Assembly: GCA_913061245.1 (NCBI GenBank)
Contig: CAJXTO010000020.1
Location: 1-16,291 of the forward strand
Source: an uncultured Oceanospirillales bacterium
Lineage (GTDB): Bacteria > Pseudomonadota > Gammaproteobacteria > Pseudomonadales > Litorivicinaceae
DNA length: 16,291 nucleotides
Direction of reading: 5' to 3'
Position 1 is the first letter of the stretch, and the number at the start of each line of letters is the position of its first letter. This document shows positions 1 to 6,616 of the stretch, piece after piece. Position numbers and translations under genes: made by a program. The notes beneath the pieces are model-generated. The model ran no database searches. It was not told the origin of the DNA and worked only from the letters and a program-made list of their open reading frames with translations.

Positions 1-2062
1 CCTGAACTTCAGACAGTGGTTTCACATCATCTGGGTCGTTCGGACAAGCCAGTAATGGCTCTTTGATTTCATTGAGATCGATTTCGATAATTTCAGCGTA
101 TTCGGCATCGGCATCGGCTTCCAAGAGCTCTGGGTTCTCGAGCCATGCTTCCATGGCTTTGATCCGACGTGCGATTGTCCGTGCGTCACCGTAACCGTCA
201 GCAATCATCCACTTTAAGAGTGTGATGTTTGATTCGAGGTATTCACGAATTGGGGCTTCATCCAGCTTGATCGTACAGCCACCGGCTGAGCGCTCAGCGG
301 ATGCGTCTGATAGCTCGAATGCTTGCTCAACAGTCAATGTTGGCAGGCCTTCAATTTCCAGAACTCGGCCTGAGAAGATGTTTTTCTTACCTTCCTTGCC
401 GACAGTCAACAAACCACGCTGAATCGCTGCATAAGGAATCGCGTTAACCAAATCACGGAGCGTGATACCTGGCTGCATTTGACCTTTGAAACGAACCAAG
501 ACCGATTCAGGCATATCCAATGGCATCACACCTGTTGCTGCAGCGAATGCGACGAGACCTGAACCGCCAGGGAATGAGATCCCAATCGGGAAGCGTGTAT
601 GTGAGTCACCGCCAGTACCGACTGTGTCTGGGAGCAACATCCGGTTCAACCATGAGTGGATGATACCGTCACCTGGGCGGAGAGAAACGCCGCCGCGATT
701 CATGATGAAGTCAGGCAGTGTGTGCTGTGTATCAACATCAACTGGCTTTGGATAGGCTGCTGTGTGGCAGAATGACTGCATTGTCAGATCCGCTTGGAAA
801 CCAAGACATGCGAGCTCTTTCAGTTCGTCGCGTGTCATCGGGCCAGTTGTATCCTGTGATCCCACAGTTGTCATACGAGGCTCACAATATGTGCCAGCAC
901 GAACGCCTTCGACGCCACATGCTTTGCCGACCATTTTCTGAGCCAGTGTGTAGCCTTTGTTTGATTCAACAGGAGCTGTTGGCGTTCTGAAGAAATCTGC
1001 AGTACCCAGACCAAGCGCATCGCGTGCTCGTGTGGTCAGTCCGCGACCAACGATTAGTGGAATTCGGCCGCCGGCGCGAACTTCATCGAGGATAACTTGG
1101 CTTTTCAACGCAAATTCAGCAATGGTTACGCCTTGCTCGTTGGTGACAATGCCATCGTAAGGTTTGACGATGATGACATCACCTGTATTCATTTGCGTGA
1201 CGTCACATTCGATTGGCAGGGCGCCAGCATCTTCCATTGTGTTGAAGAAAATCGGAGCGATTTTTCCGCCAATACACACGCCGCCAGAGCGCTTGTTTGG
1301 CACAAATGGGATGTCATCACCCATATGCCATAGAACCGAGTTGGTCGCCGACTTACGTGAAGAACCAGTTCCGACAACGTCACCGACATAAGCGAGTGGG
1401 TTGCCTTTTTTCTTCAACTCTTCGATTGTTTCTAATGGCTTATCCATGCGCGCTTTGAGCATTGCTTGCGCGTGCAGTGGGATGTCTGGGCGGCTCCAGG
1501 CATCAACAGCAGGAGACAAGTCATCAGTATTTGTTTCCCCCGGGACTTTGTACACAGTGACTTTGATCTCAGCCGGTACTTCAGGCTTATTCAAAAACCA
1601 TTCTGCGTTTGCCCATGATTCCATGACTTCTTGAGCCAATGGGTTACCTGCTTGACGCTTTTCTTCCACATCGTGGAATGCATCAAACATCAATAGAGTG
1701 CTTTTGAGTGCTTCAGCGGATGTTTTTCCGACTTCCGCATCATCAAGTAATTCAACCAGCGGCGGGATGTTGTAGCCGCCGAGCATGGTGCCGAGTAAGT
1801 GTGTCGCTTCGACACGGGAAACCAGACCGCATGCCGTGTTTCCTTTGGCGACATCTGTCAAGAAGGCAGCTTTAACGTAAGCAGCTTCGTCGACGCCCGC
1901 AGGAACGCGGTTTGTTAGTAAATCCAGTAGAAACGCTTCTTCGCCAGCAGGCGGGTTTTTCAGAAGTTCTACAAGTCCAGCGACTTGGTCAGCGCTGAGT
2001 GGTTTAGGCACGATGCCTTCAGCGGCACGTTCCTCGACATGTTTGCGGTATTCTTCAAGCAC
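1..2062 (-). CDS. acnB: Aconitate hydratase B (AcnB), N-terminal 687 codons; 3' end beyond the window
   Basis: Bifunctional aconitase / 2-methylisocitrate dehydratase of the TCA cycle (citrate to isocitrate), cytoplasmic. The reverse-strand translation follows E. coli AcnB closely from the first residues (LEEYRKHVEERAAEGI) through the N-terminal HEAT-like domain (about residues 1-160), the swivel domain with GDVVGTGSSRKSATNSV, and the later motifs CHTAAYPKPVDV, GGDSHTRFPIGIS and DASAERSAGGCTIKL. About 175 residues are missing at the left edge, including the region that holds the three 4Fe-4S cysteines in the E. coli enzyme, so cluster binding cannot be checked here. I chose GTG at 2062 as the start rather than ATG at 2068. 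It gives the N-terminus MLEEYRKHV seen in E. coli and lies 8 bases after AAGGA, whereas the ATG is only 2 bases from it. The gene is transcribed away from the upstream GAPDH terminator, so it probably has its own promoter. Confidence 0.97.
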   Translation of the reverse strand, partial: MLEEYRKHVEERAAEGIVPKPLSADQVAGLVELLKNPPAGEEAFLLDLLTNRVPAGVDEAAYVKAAFLTDVAKGNTACGLVSRVEATHLLGTMLGGYNIPPLVELLDDAEVGKTSAEALKSTLLMFDAFHDVEEKRQAGNPLAQEVMESWANAEWFLNKPEVPAEIKVTVYKVPGETNTDDLSPAVDAWSRPDIPLHAQAMLKARMDKPLETIEELKKKGNPLAYVGDVVGTGSSRKSATNSVLWHMGDDIPFVPNKRSGGVCIGGKIAPIFFNTMEDAGALPIECDVTQMNTGDVIIVKPYDGIVTNEQGVTIAEFALKSQVILDEVRAGGRIPLIVGRGLTTRARDALGLGTADFFRTPTAPVESNKGYTLAQKMVGKACGVEGVRAGTYCEPRMTTVGSQDTTGPMTRDELKELACLGFQADLTMQSFCHTAAYPKPVDVDTQHTLPDFIMNRGGVSLRPGDGIIHSWLNRMLLPDTVGTGGDSHTRFPIGISFPGGSGLVAFAAATGVMPLDMPESVLVRFKGQMQPGITLRDLVNAIPYAAIQRGLLTVGKEGKKNIFSGRVLEIEGLPTLTVEQAFELSDASAERSAGGCTIKLDEAPIREYLESNITLLKWMIADGYGDARTIARRIKAMEAWLENPELLEADADAEYAEIIEIDLNEIKEPLLACPNDPDDVKPLSEVQ

Positions 2063-2070
2063 AATCATCG

Positions 2071-2075
2071 TCCTT
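2071..2075 (-). promoter_or_regulatory. acnB ribosome binding site that selects the GTG start
   Basis: AAGGA on the minus strand. It is 8 bases from GTG at 2062 but only 2 bases from the upstream in-frame ATG at 2068, so it favours the GTG start, which also agrees with the N-terminus of E. coli AcnB. Confidence 0.6.
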
Positions 2076-2144
2076 GTTCAGGTTGAATTGAGCGCGGTGG
2101 GTGGGTCCTTTTGGGAACCGGATCACGGCGCGCTGGGAGGCGAG

Positions 2145-2153
2145 ATTTTATCA
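2145..2153 (-). promoter_or_regulatory. Likely acnB promoter, extended -10 element
   Basis: The minus strand reads TGATAAAAT, which fits an extended -10 (TGnTATAAT) with one mismatch in the hexamer. No good -35 box is present 16-18 bases upstream, as is common for extended -10 promoters. It would start transcription near 2138 and give a leader of about 75 bases. It directly abuts the T-run of the terminator of the preceding gene. This is inferred from sequence only. Confidence 0.4.
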
Positions 2154-2154
2154 G

Positions 2155-2195
2155 AAAAATTGAGAAGTCTGCGTCCATACTTGGTCGCAGACTTC
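2155..2195 (-). terminator. Factor-independent terminator of the GAPDH gene
   Basis: A perfect 10-bp inverted repeat (2164-2173 with 2186-2195, loop of 12) is followed on the minus strand by CTCAATTTTT, with five T at 2155-2159. It begins 8 bases after the GAPDH stop codon. The plus strand also has a T-rich run (2197-2209) after the hairpin, so it might work in both directions. It separates the GAPDH gene from acnB, which reads in the same direction. Confidence 0.75.
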
Positions 2196-2202
2196 CTATT
2201 TT

Positions 2203-3654
2203 TTAGTTTTCGATTGGGAAAGCTGGGAGCGTTGCCTTAGTCATCTGGCGAAGGCAGCGAATCACCTGGCAACTGTAGCCATATTCATTGTCATACCAGA
2301 CATAGACGACGCAACTGTTATTCCCGGTCGCGATAGTCGCGAGACCGTCCACGATGCCTGCGGCACGTGAACCGACAAAGTCTGAACTCACCGCTTCAGG
2401 AGAGTTTGAGTAGTCGATCTGCTTTTGCAATTTCGAGTGAATTGCAACATGGCGCAGATAGTCATTGAGTTCATCTTTCTCAACAGGTTTGTCGAGGTTG
2501 AGCTTCAAAATCGCCATTGAAACATTTGGAGTCGGAACTCGAATGGCATTGCCGGTCAGCTTGCCTTTCAACTGAGGTAATGCTTTGGCAACAGCTTTGG
2601 CCGCCCCGGTTTCAGTGATAACCATGTTTAGTGCGGCAGCTCGACCACGACGGTCACCTGAATGGAAGTTATCAATCAAGTTCTGGTCGTTGGTGTAACT
2701 ATGAACAGTTTCTACGTGTCCATTCTGGACGCCGTATTTTTCGTCGATAGCAGCCAAGACCGGTGTAATCGCGTTCGTTGTACAGCTTGCCGCAGAGATG
2801 ATCGCGTCTGCATCTGTAATTTCGTCGTGGTTGACACCGTGCACAATATTTTTCAGGTCACCTTTGCCAGGCGCTGTCAGAAGAACGCGGCTTGCACCTT
2901 TTGATTGGAGATGTTGTGACAATCCGTCGCGATCGCGCCATTTACCGGTGTTATCGACGACGAGTGCGTTGTCGATGCCGTATGCGGTGTAATCCACTTC
3001 AGAAGGGCTAGATGCATAAATGACTTGGATACGTTGTCCATTGGCGATGATGGCATTGCTGTCGTGGTCGACAGTGATTGTGCCGTCAAACGATCCATGC
3101 ACTGAATCGCGGCGTAATAAGCTCGCACGCTTCATTAAATCGTTATCACCATTCTTTCGAATCACAATAGCGCGCAGGCGAATCGCTTCCTTCGAGCCTG
3201 ACTTAGCAATTAATTCACGTGCAAGCAGTCGACCGATTCGGCCAAAACCATACAGAACGATATCTGTTTTTTGACTCCCGGCTGGTGCATCTCCGGTTGC
3301 CCCTTTCAGTTCGTCTGCAACGAAGTCGCTGAGGCTTCGGCCGGCACCAAGACGGCGAAAATTAACAGCCAGCTTGCCGATATCGACATGGCATGGATTC
3401 AGGTCTAATTTTGCGACTTCAAGAAGGACGTCGCGAGCTTCTTCAGCAGACAACTCTTCGTTTTCAACTTGGCGTGCGAACCGGCAGCATTTGATGATGT
3501 TGATGACTGTCCGATTGTTGAGCAGTCGCCCGAAGATTGATGTTTCAATCGCTTTTTCGCGGAAAAGACGTCCGATGATCGGCATCATTTCTTCAGCAGC
3601 GGCGATTTTGCTGTTCCAGTCTTCCATGGACTCGTTGAGAAGATCCAGTGACAT
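2203..3654 (-). CDS. Glyceraldehyde-3-phosphate dehydrogenase, long (about 480-residue) form
   Basis: Oxidises glyceraldehyde 3-phosphate to 1,3-bisphosphoglycerate, or runs in reverse for gluconeogenesis, with NAD(P). The 483 residues exceed the usual 330-340. An extra helical N-terminal segment of about 130 residues precedes the dinucleotide-binding motif GFGRIGR (136-142). The catalytic motif ASCTTNAITP places the nucleophile at Cys291, followed by VHSYTNDQNLID with the expected catalytic His and, near the end, WYDNEYGYS. The SYTNDQ variant resembles the GapB/Epd side of the family more than GapA. Long GAPDHs of this kind occur in Vibrio, Shewanella and Pseudomonas, usually beside a separate classical GAPDH. 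The start at 3654 is supported by AAAGGAGG (3662-3669) 7 bases upstream; the reading frame stays open for 20 more codons, but those lie upstream of this site. A hairpin terminator follows the stop. Cofactor preference and flow direction cannot be read from sequence. Confidence 0.95.
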   Translation of the reverse strand: MSLDLLNESMEDWNSKIAAAEEMMPIIGRLFREKAIETSIFGRLLNNRTVINIIKCCRFARQVENEELSAEEARDVLLEVAKLDLNPCHVDIGKLAVNFRRLGAGRSLSDFVADELKGATGDAPAGSQKTDIVLYGFGRIGRLLARELIAKSGSKEAIRLRAIVIRKNGDNDLMKRASLLRRDSVHGSFDGTITVDHDSNAIIANGQRIQVIYASSPSEVDYTAYGIDNALVVDNTGKWRDRDGLSQHLQSKGASRVLLTAPGKGDLKNIVHGVNHDEITDADAIISAASCTTNAITPVLAAIDEKYGVQNGHVETVHSYTNDQNLIDNFHSGDRRGRAAALNMVITETGAAKAVAKALPQLKGKLTGNAIRVPTPNVSMAILKLNLDKPVEKDELNDYLRHVAIHSKLQKQIDYSNSPEAVSSDFVGSRAAGIVDGLATIATGNNSCVVYVWYDNEYGYSCQVIRCLRQMTKATLPAFPIEN

Positions 3655-3661
3655 AGTGTGT

Positions 3662-3669
3662 CCTCCTTT
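3662..3669 (-). promoter_or_regulatory. Strong ribosome binding site of the GAPDH gene
   Basis: AAAGGAGG on the minus strand, 7 bases before the ATG at 3654. It fixes the start of the 483-residue product over a longer open frame. Confidence 0.85.
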
Positions 3670-3721
3670 AAATCTTAGTGCGTGATTGTGACGGCTCGCC
3701 GCCAATAAAAGCAACTAATTT

Positions 3722-3777
3722 GAAAATAATGATTTAATAATGACCAAATCTAATTATATGGTCATAAAATTATTTTC
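3722..3777. promoter_or_regulatory. Nested inverted repeat in the divergent promoter region
   Basis: This lies in the AT-rich stretch between the GAPDH gene (leftward) and the DUF1289 gene (rightward). The outer arms are GAAAATAAT (3722-3730) and its reverse complement (3769-3777). The inner arms are ATGACCA (3740-3746) and TGGTCAT (3759-3765), with a 12-base spacer. The left side carries 9 bases between its outer and inner arms and the right side 3, so the dyad is imperfect. The inner spacer contains a perfect TATAAT on the minus strand (3753-3758), suited to be the -10 of the GAPDH gene, though no clear -35 is present. A dimeric regulator bound to the arms would cover that box. The regulator is unknown; the arms recall GntR-type half sites (TGGTC), but the spacing is too wide for FadR. 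Confidence 0.45.
3753..3758 (-). promoter_or_regulatory. Candidate -10 box of the GAPDH gene
   Basis: TATAAT on the minus strand, about 100 bases before the GAPDH start, inside the inverted repeat. No recognisable -35 box lies at the right distance, so the promoter would need an activator or a different sigma contact. This is a motif match only. Confidence 0.35.
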
Positions 3778-3852
3778 TGCGGTGCACGATTGTTTTTTGA
3801 AGCAAAGTCCTAACACTTAACAAATACCTGAAAAAAGAGATTGGTTTTGAGT

Positions 3853-4308
3853 ATGCAAACGCGAGTGCCTACCCCCTGTGTTGGGCTTTGTTCGACAACC
3901 TATGGCGATTCGGTGTGTCGCGGATGTAAGCGGTTTGCTCACGAGATCGTCGATTGGAATCGTTACGATGACGCTCAGAAGGCTGCTGTTTTAACTCGGT
4001 TGACGCAATTGATGTCAGGTGTTGTCAGCCGATACGTGCTGGTGACTGATGCTGACATGTTAAAAAATGCTCTCGATAGCCATGGACTTCGATATCGAAA
4101 GGATCAGCCGCCAGAGTGTTGGGCTTATGATTTATTTAGGCAAACGCGAGGTCAATTCGCGCGTTTGGCGGATCTTGGGTTGGCTAAACTACCGGAAGCT
4201 GACTCCATGTCGTATGCGGAAATTTGGGATCTGATGAATTCGGAATATCTCGCAGTATCTGAAGGACACTATGAGCGGTATTTTAGACAACCTCTCGCCT
4301 TCGACTAA
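3853..4308 (+). CDS. DUF1289-domain protein with a four-cysteine motif
   Basis: A 151-residue protein of unknown function. The N-terminus carries the DUF1289 pattern: TPCVGLC, then VCRGCKRF, placing cysteines at 9, 13, 22 and 25 (CX3C-X8-CX2C), followed by IVDWNRYDDAQK and a basic/hydrophobic helix. Family members are often annotated as putative Fe-S proteins, but metal binding is not proven. The remaining 100 or so residues have no motif I recognise. The start is uncertain. ATG 3853 gives a compact N-terminus just before the cysteine motif but has only a weak upstream GAG; in-frame TTG codons at 3841 and 3847 are alternatives, and the AAGAGA stretch at 3835-3840 lies directly before 3841. 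The gene reads away from the GAPDH gene and leads into cysM after 56 bases. Confidence 0.8.
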   Translation: MQTRVPTPCVGLCSTTYGDSVCRGCKRFAHEIVDWNRYDDAQKAAVLTRLTQLMSGVVSRYVLVTDADMLKNALDSHGLRYRKDQPPECWAYDLFRQTRGQFARLADLGLAKLPEADSMSYAEIWDLMNSEYLAVSEGHYERYFRQPLAFD

Positions 4309-4353
4309 TCCTTAGAGCCTTCGGTCGCTGAGTGCTGTATTCTATGGCGCCAC

Positions 4354-4359
4354 AGGAGG
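4354..4359 (+). promoter_or_regulatory. cysM ribosome binding site that selects the GTG start
   Basis: AGGAGG lies 5 bases before GTG 4365. The in-frame ATG at 4344 lies upstream of this site and would place the site inside the gene. Confidence 0.75.
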
Positions 4360-4364
4360 TCCAT

Positions 4365-5261
4365 GTGCATTACCCAACCATTGAATCAACCCTCGGCAAT
4401 ACGCCACTCGTACGGTTACAACGTCTGAACGAAGGTCTCGCGCCTGATGTCACTGTTCTTTGCAAAATGGAAGGAAACAATCCAGCTGGCTCCGTAAAAG
4501 ATCGACCTGCTTTTTATATGATCCAAGGTGCTCAAGCGCGCGGAGAAATCCAGCCGGGTGATCGCTTGATTGAAGCGACGAGCGGAAATACCGGAATCGC
4601 CTTGGCGATGGTTGGCGCCATTCTCGGCTATCGCATGACCCTGATCATGCCAGATAACTTATCTGATGAGCGCAAGCGCGCGATGACCGCTTACGGTGCA
4701 GAGCTCATTTTAGTCTCCGAAAAAGAGGGGATGGAAGGGGCGCGTGATCTGGCGCTTGAAATGGAAAGGCAAGGCCAAGGACGCGTTTTAAATCAGTTTG
4801 CGAATCCAGATTGTCCGCGTGCGCATTATGAGACGACAGGGCCCGAGATTTGGAACGATACGAATGGCGGTGTCACGCACTTTGTCAGTGCGATGGGTAC
4901 GACTGGGACCATCATGGGGGTATCCCAGTATTTGAAAGAGCAGAATTCGGAAGTCACGATCATCGGTCTTCAACCAAGTGACGGTTCAAAAATTGCTGGG
5001 ATTCGTCGCTGGCCGATTGAGTATCGTCCAGAGATTTTCGATCCATCTCGAGTTGATGTCACTCTGGATATTGATCAGCAGGAGGCTGAGGACATGGCTA
5101 GACAGCTTGCCGTCAAAGAAGGAATTTTCTGTGGGGTCAGTGCTGGTGGTGCAGTATCTGGTGCGTTACGCGTTGCCCGTGAATTAACAAGCGGAGTGGT
5201 GGTTTGCATTATTTGTGATCGCGGTGATCGATATCTGTCGACGGATTTATTCCCGCGATGA
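4365..5261 (+). CDS. cysM: Cysteine synthase B (O-acetylserine sulfhydrylase, CysM type)
   Basis: PLP enzyme of cysteine biosynthesis: it joins O-acetylserine with sulfide, and CysM enzymes also accept thiosulfate. The 298-residue product begins MHYPTIESTLGNTPLVRLQR. The PLP lysine is K45 in NNPAGSVKDRPA, the substrate loop is TSGNTG (72-77), and the phosphate-binding loop is MGTTGTIMG, the CysM form rather than CysK. FCGVSAGGAVSGA and CDRGDRYLSTDLF near the end are also typical. GTG 4365 was chosen because of AGGAGG 5 bases upstream and agreement with family N-termini; ATG 4344 would add residues with no counterpart. The stop overlaps the rlmD start (ATGA), which implies translational coupling. 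The order cysM-rlmD-relA-mazG is the same as in Pseudomonas aeruginosa. Confidence 0.95.
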   Translation: MHYPTIESTLGNTPLVRLQRLNEGLAPDVTVLCKMEGNNPAGSVKDRPAFYMIQGAQARGEIQPGDRLIEATSGNTGIALAMVGAILGYRMTLIMPDNLSDERKRAMTAYGAELILVSEKEGMEGARDLALEMERQGQGRVLNQFANPDCPRAHYETTGPEIWNDTNGGVTHFVSAMGTTGTIMGVSQYLKEQNSEVTIIGLQPSDGSKIAGIRRWPIEYRPEIFDPSRVDVTLDIDQQEAEDMARQLAVKEGIFCGVSAGGAVSGALRVARELTSGVVVCIICDRGDRYLSTDLFPR

Positions 5262-6616
5262 ATCAACGCACACGAAAACGCGCCCCACGTCGTAAACAAA
5301 CACCTGACTTCCCAATTCGAATCGAAAAACTTTCGCACGAAGGACGAGGTTTAGTTCGTTGGGGTGAGCGGATGCTATTTGTCGATGGCGCTTTGCCCGG
5401 TGAGCTCGTGACTGTTCGAGTCACTGGCAAATCCTCGCGCACTGCAGAGGGGATAGCGAAAGACATTTTGGTGCCCTCAGCAGAGCGCGGTCAGCCAGAA
5501 TGCCCGCATGCTGAGGTATGCGGTGGTTGTTCGCTGCAACACATCCCACATGCGGCTCAGCTTGTACACAAATCGAAAACGCTCGATGAGCTCATGACAC
5601 GCGAGGGGGTTTCGCTTGAGAAAGTCGAGAGGCTTCCCACACTTCAAGGACCAACGCTCGGGTATCGCCGACGCGCACGTTTGGGTGTTCGGTGGGTGCA
5701 TGCGAAAGATCGGGTATTGATCGGCTTTCGGGAGAGAGGCTCGAATTTCATTGCAGATATCGATGGATGTCCGGTTCTGGATCAACGAATCGGTCAATCA
5801 CTCAGTATCCTTGAAACAGCGATTGCCTCGCTCTCTCAACCTGATCGTATTCCTCAAGTTGAAGTTGCGGCAGGTGACGACACGCTCGCAATTATCATTC
5901 GACATCTTGAAGCGCTGACAGAGGCCGACCGAGGCGTTCTTGCAACACTTGGGCAGCGGACAGGTTGGCATGTGTACTTGCAACCGAAAGGCCCGGATAC
6001 GATCACCAGATTGTGGCCATCAGAGGGTCCTGAACGCTTAACGTATCGCATTGGTGAATTCGGTCTCGAGTATCAATTTGCGGTGACAGATTTCACGCAG
6101 ATTAATGCCACCATTAACCGCGCAATGATGATTCAAGCGATTGACCTACTTGATTTGCAGGGCACCGAGCGCGTGTTGGATTTGTTCTGTGGACTCGGTA
6201 ATTTCACACTTGCCGCAGCGACGCGTTGTGCATCTGTCGTCGGGGTCGAAGTATCCAAAACGATGGTCGAACGCGTTTTGCAAAATGCTCGTCATAATTC
6301 TCTGGATAATGTCTCAGCAGTTGCATTTGATTTAACGCAGTCCATCGCAGAGCAACCATTCGCCGCGGAATCATGGGATACGCTGATTGTGGATCCGCCG
6401 CGATCAGGTGCCAAGGAAGTACTCGAGGAAATACCTCTGAACAATATTGCTCGCGTGCTGTATGTGTCATGCAATCCAGCAACTCTTGCGAGAGATGCGA
6501 AGATACTGGTTGATCGAGGTTTCTCAATGACTCATCTTGGGATCATGGATATGTTTCCACATACTGCGCATGTCGAATCCATGGCGCTCTTTGTGAAGCG
6601 AGGGGCTCGTGGTTAA
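5258..6616 (+). CDS. rlmD: 23S rRNA (uracil-1939-C5)-methyltransferase RlmD (RumA)
   Basis: SAM-dependent enzyme that makes m5U1939 in 23S rRNA. The 452 residues compare with 433 in E. coli. The order is: a basic N-terminal tail (residues 3-13, rich in Arg/Lys), a TRAM RNA-binding domain (about 15-75), Fe-S cysteines C82, C88 and C91 (CPHAEVCGGC) with C171 (DGCPVLD) as the fourth, then the Rossmann methyltransferase domain with VLDLFCGLGNFTLAAA for SAM. The catalytic nucleophile is C405 in YVSCNPATLARD, followed by LDMFPHT-type IMDMFPHTAHVESMALF. The start overlaps the cysM stop by 4 bases and has no clear ribosome binding site of its own. The stop overlaps the relA start by 8 bases. Confidence 0.96.
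   Translation: MNQRTRKRAPRRKQTPDFPIRIEKLSHEGRGLVRWGERMLFVDGALPGELVTVRVTGKSSRTAEGIAKDILVPSAERGQPECPHAEVCGGCSLQHIPHAAQLVHKSKTLDELMTREGVSLEKVERLPTLQGPTLGYRRRARLGVRWVHAKDRVLIGFRERGSNFIADIDGCPVLDQRIGQSLSILETAIASLSQPDRIPQVEVAAGDDTLAIIIRHLEALTEADRGVLATLGQRTGWHVYLQPKGPDTITRLWPSEGPERLTYRIGEFGLEYQFAVTDFTQINATINRAMMIQAIDLLDLQGTERVLDLFCGLGNFTLAAATRCASVVGVEVSKTMVERVLQNARHNSLDNVSAVAFDLTQSIAEQPFAAESWDTLIVDPPRSGAKEVLEEIPLNNIARVLYVSCNPATLARDAKILVDRGFSMTHLGIMDMFPHTAHVESMALFVKRGARG

Noticed and set aside
3374..3685. 103-codon plus-strand open frame opposite the GAPDH N-terminal extension
   Set aside because: The minus-strand reading has a strong ribosome site and full family similarity; the plus-strand product is low-complexity Arg/Ser-rich.
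3797..3825. TTGAAG with a downstream AT-rich hexamer as promoter of the DUF1289 gene
   Set aside because: The hexamer 17 bases downstream (ACAAAT) matches the -10 consensus at only three positions; too weak to call.
6204..6527. 107-codon minus-strand open frame inside rlmD
   Set aside because: It is antisense to the conserved SAM and catalytic motifs of RlmD, with no start signal or family likeness.
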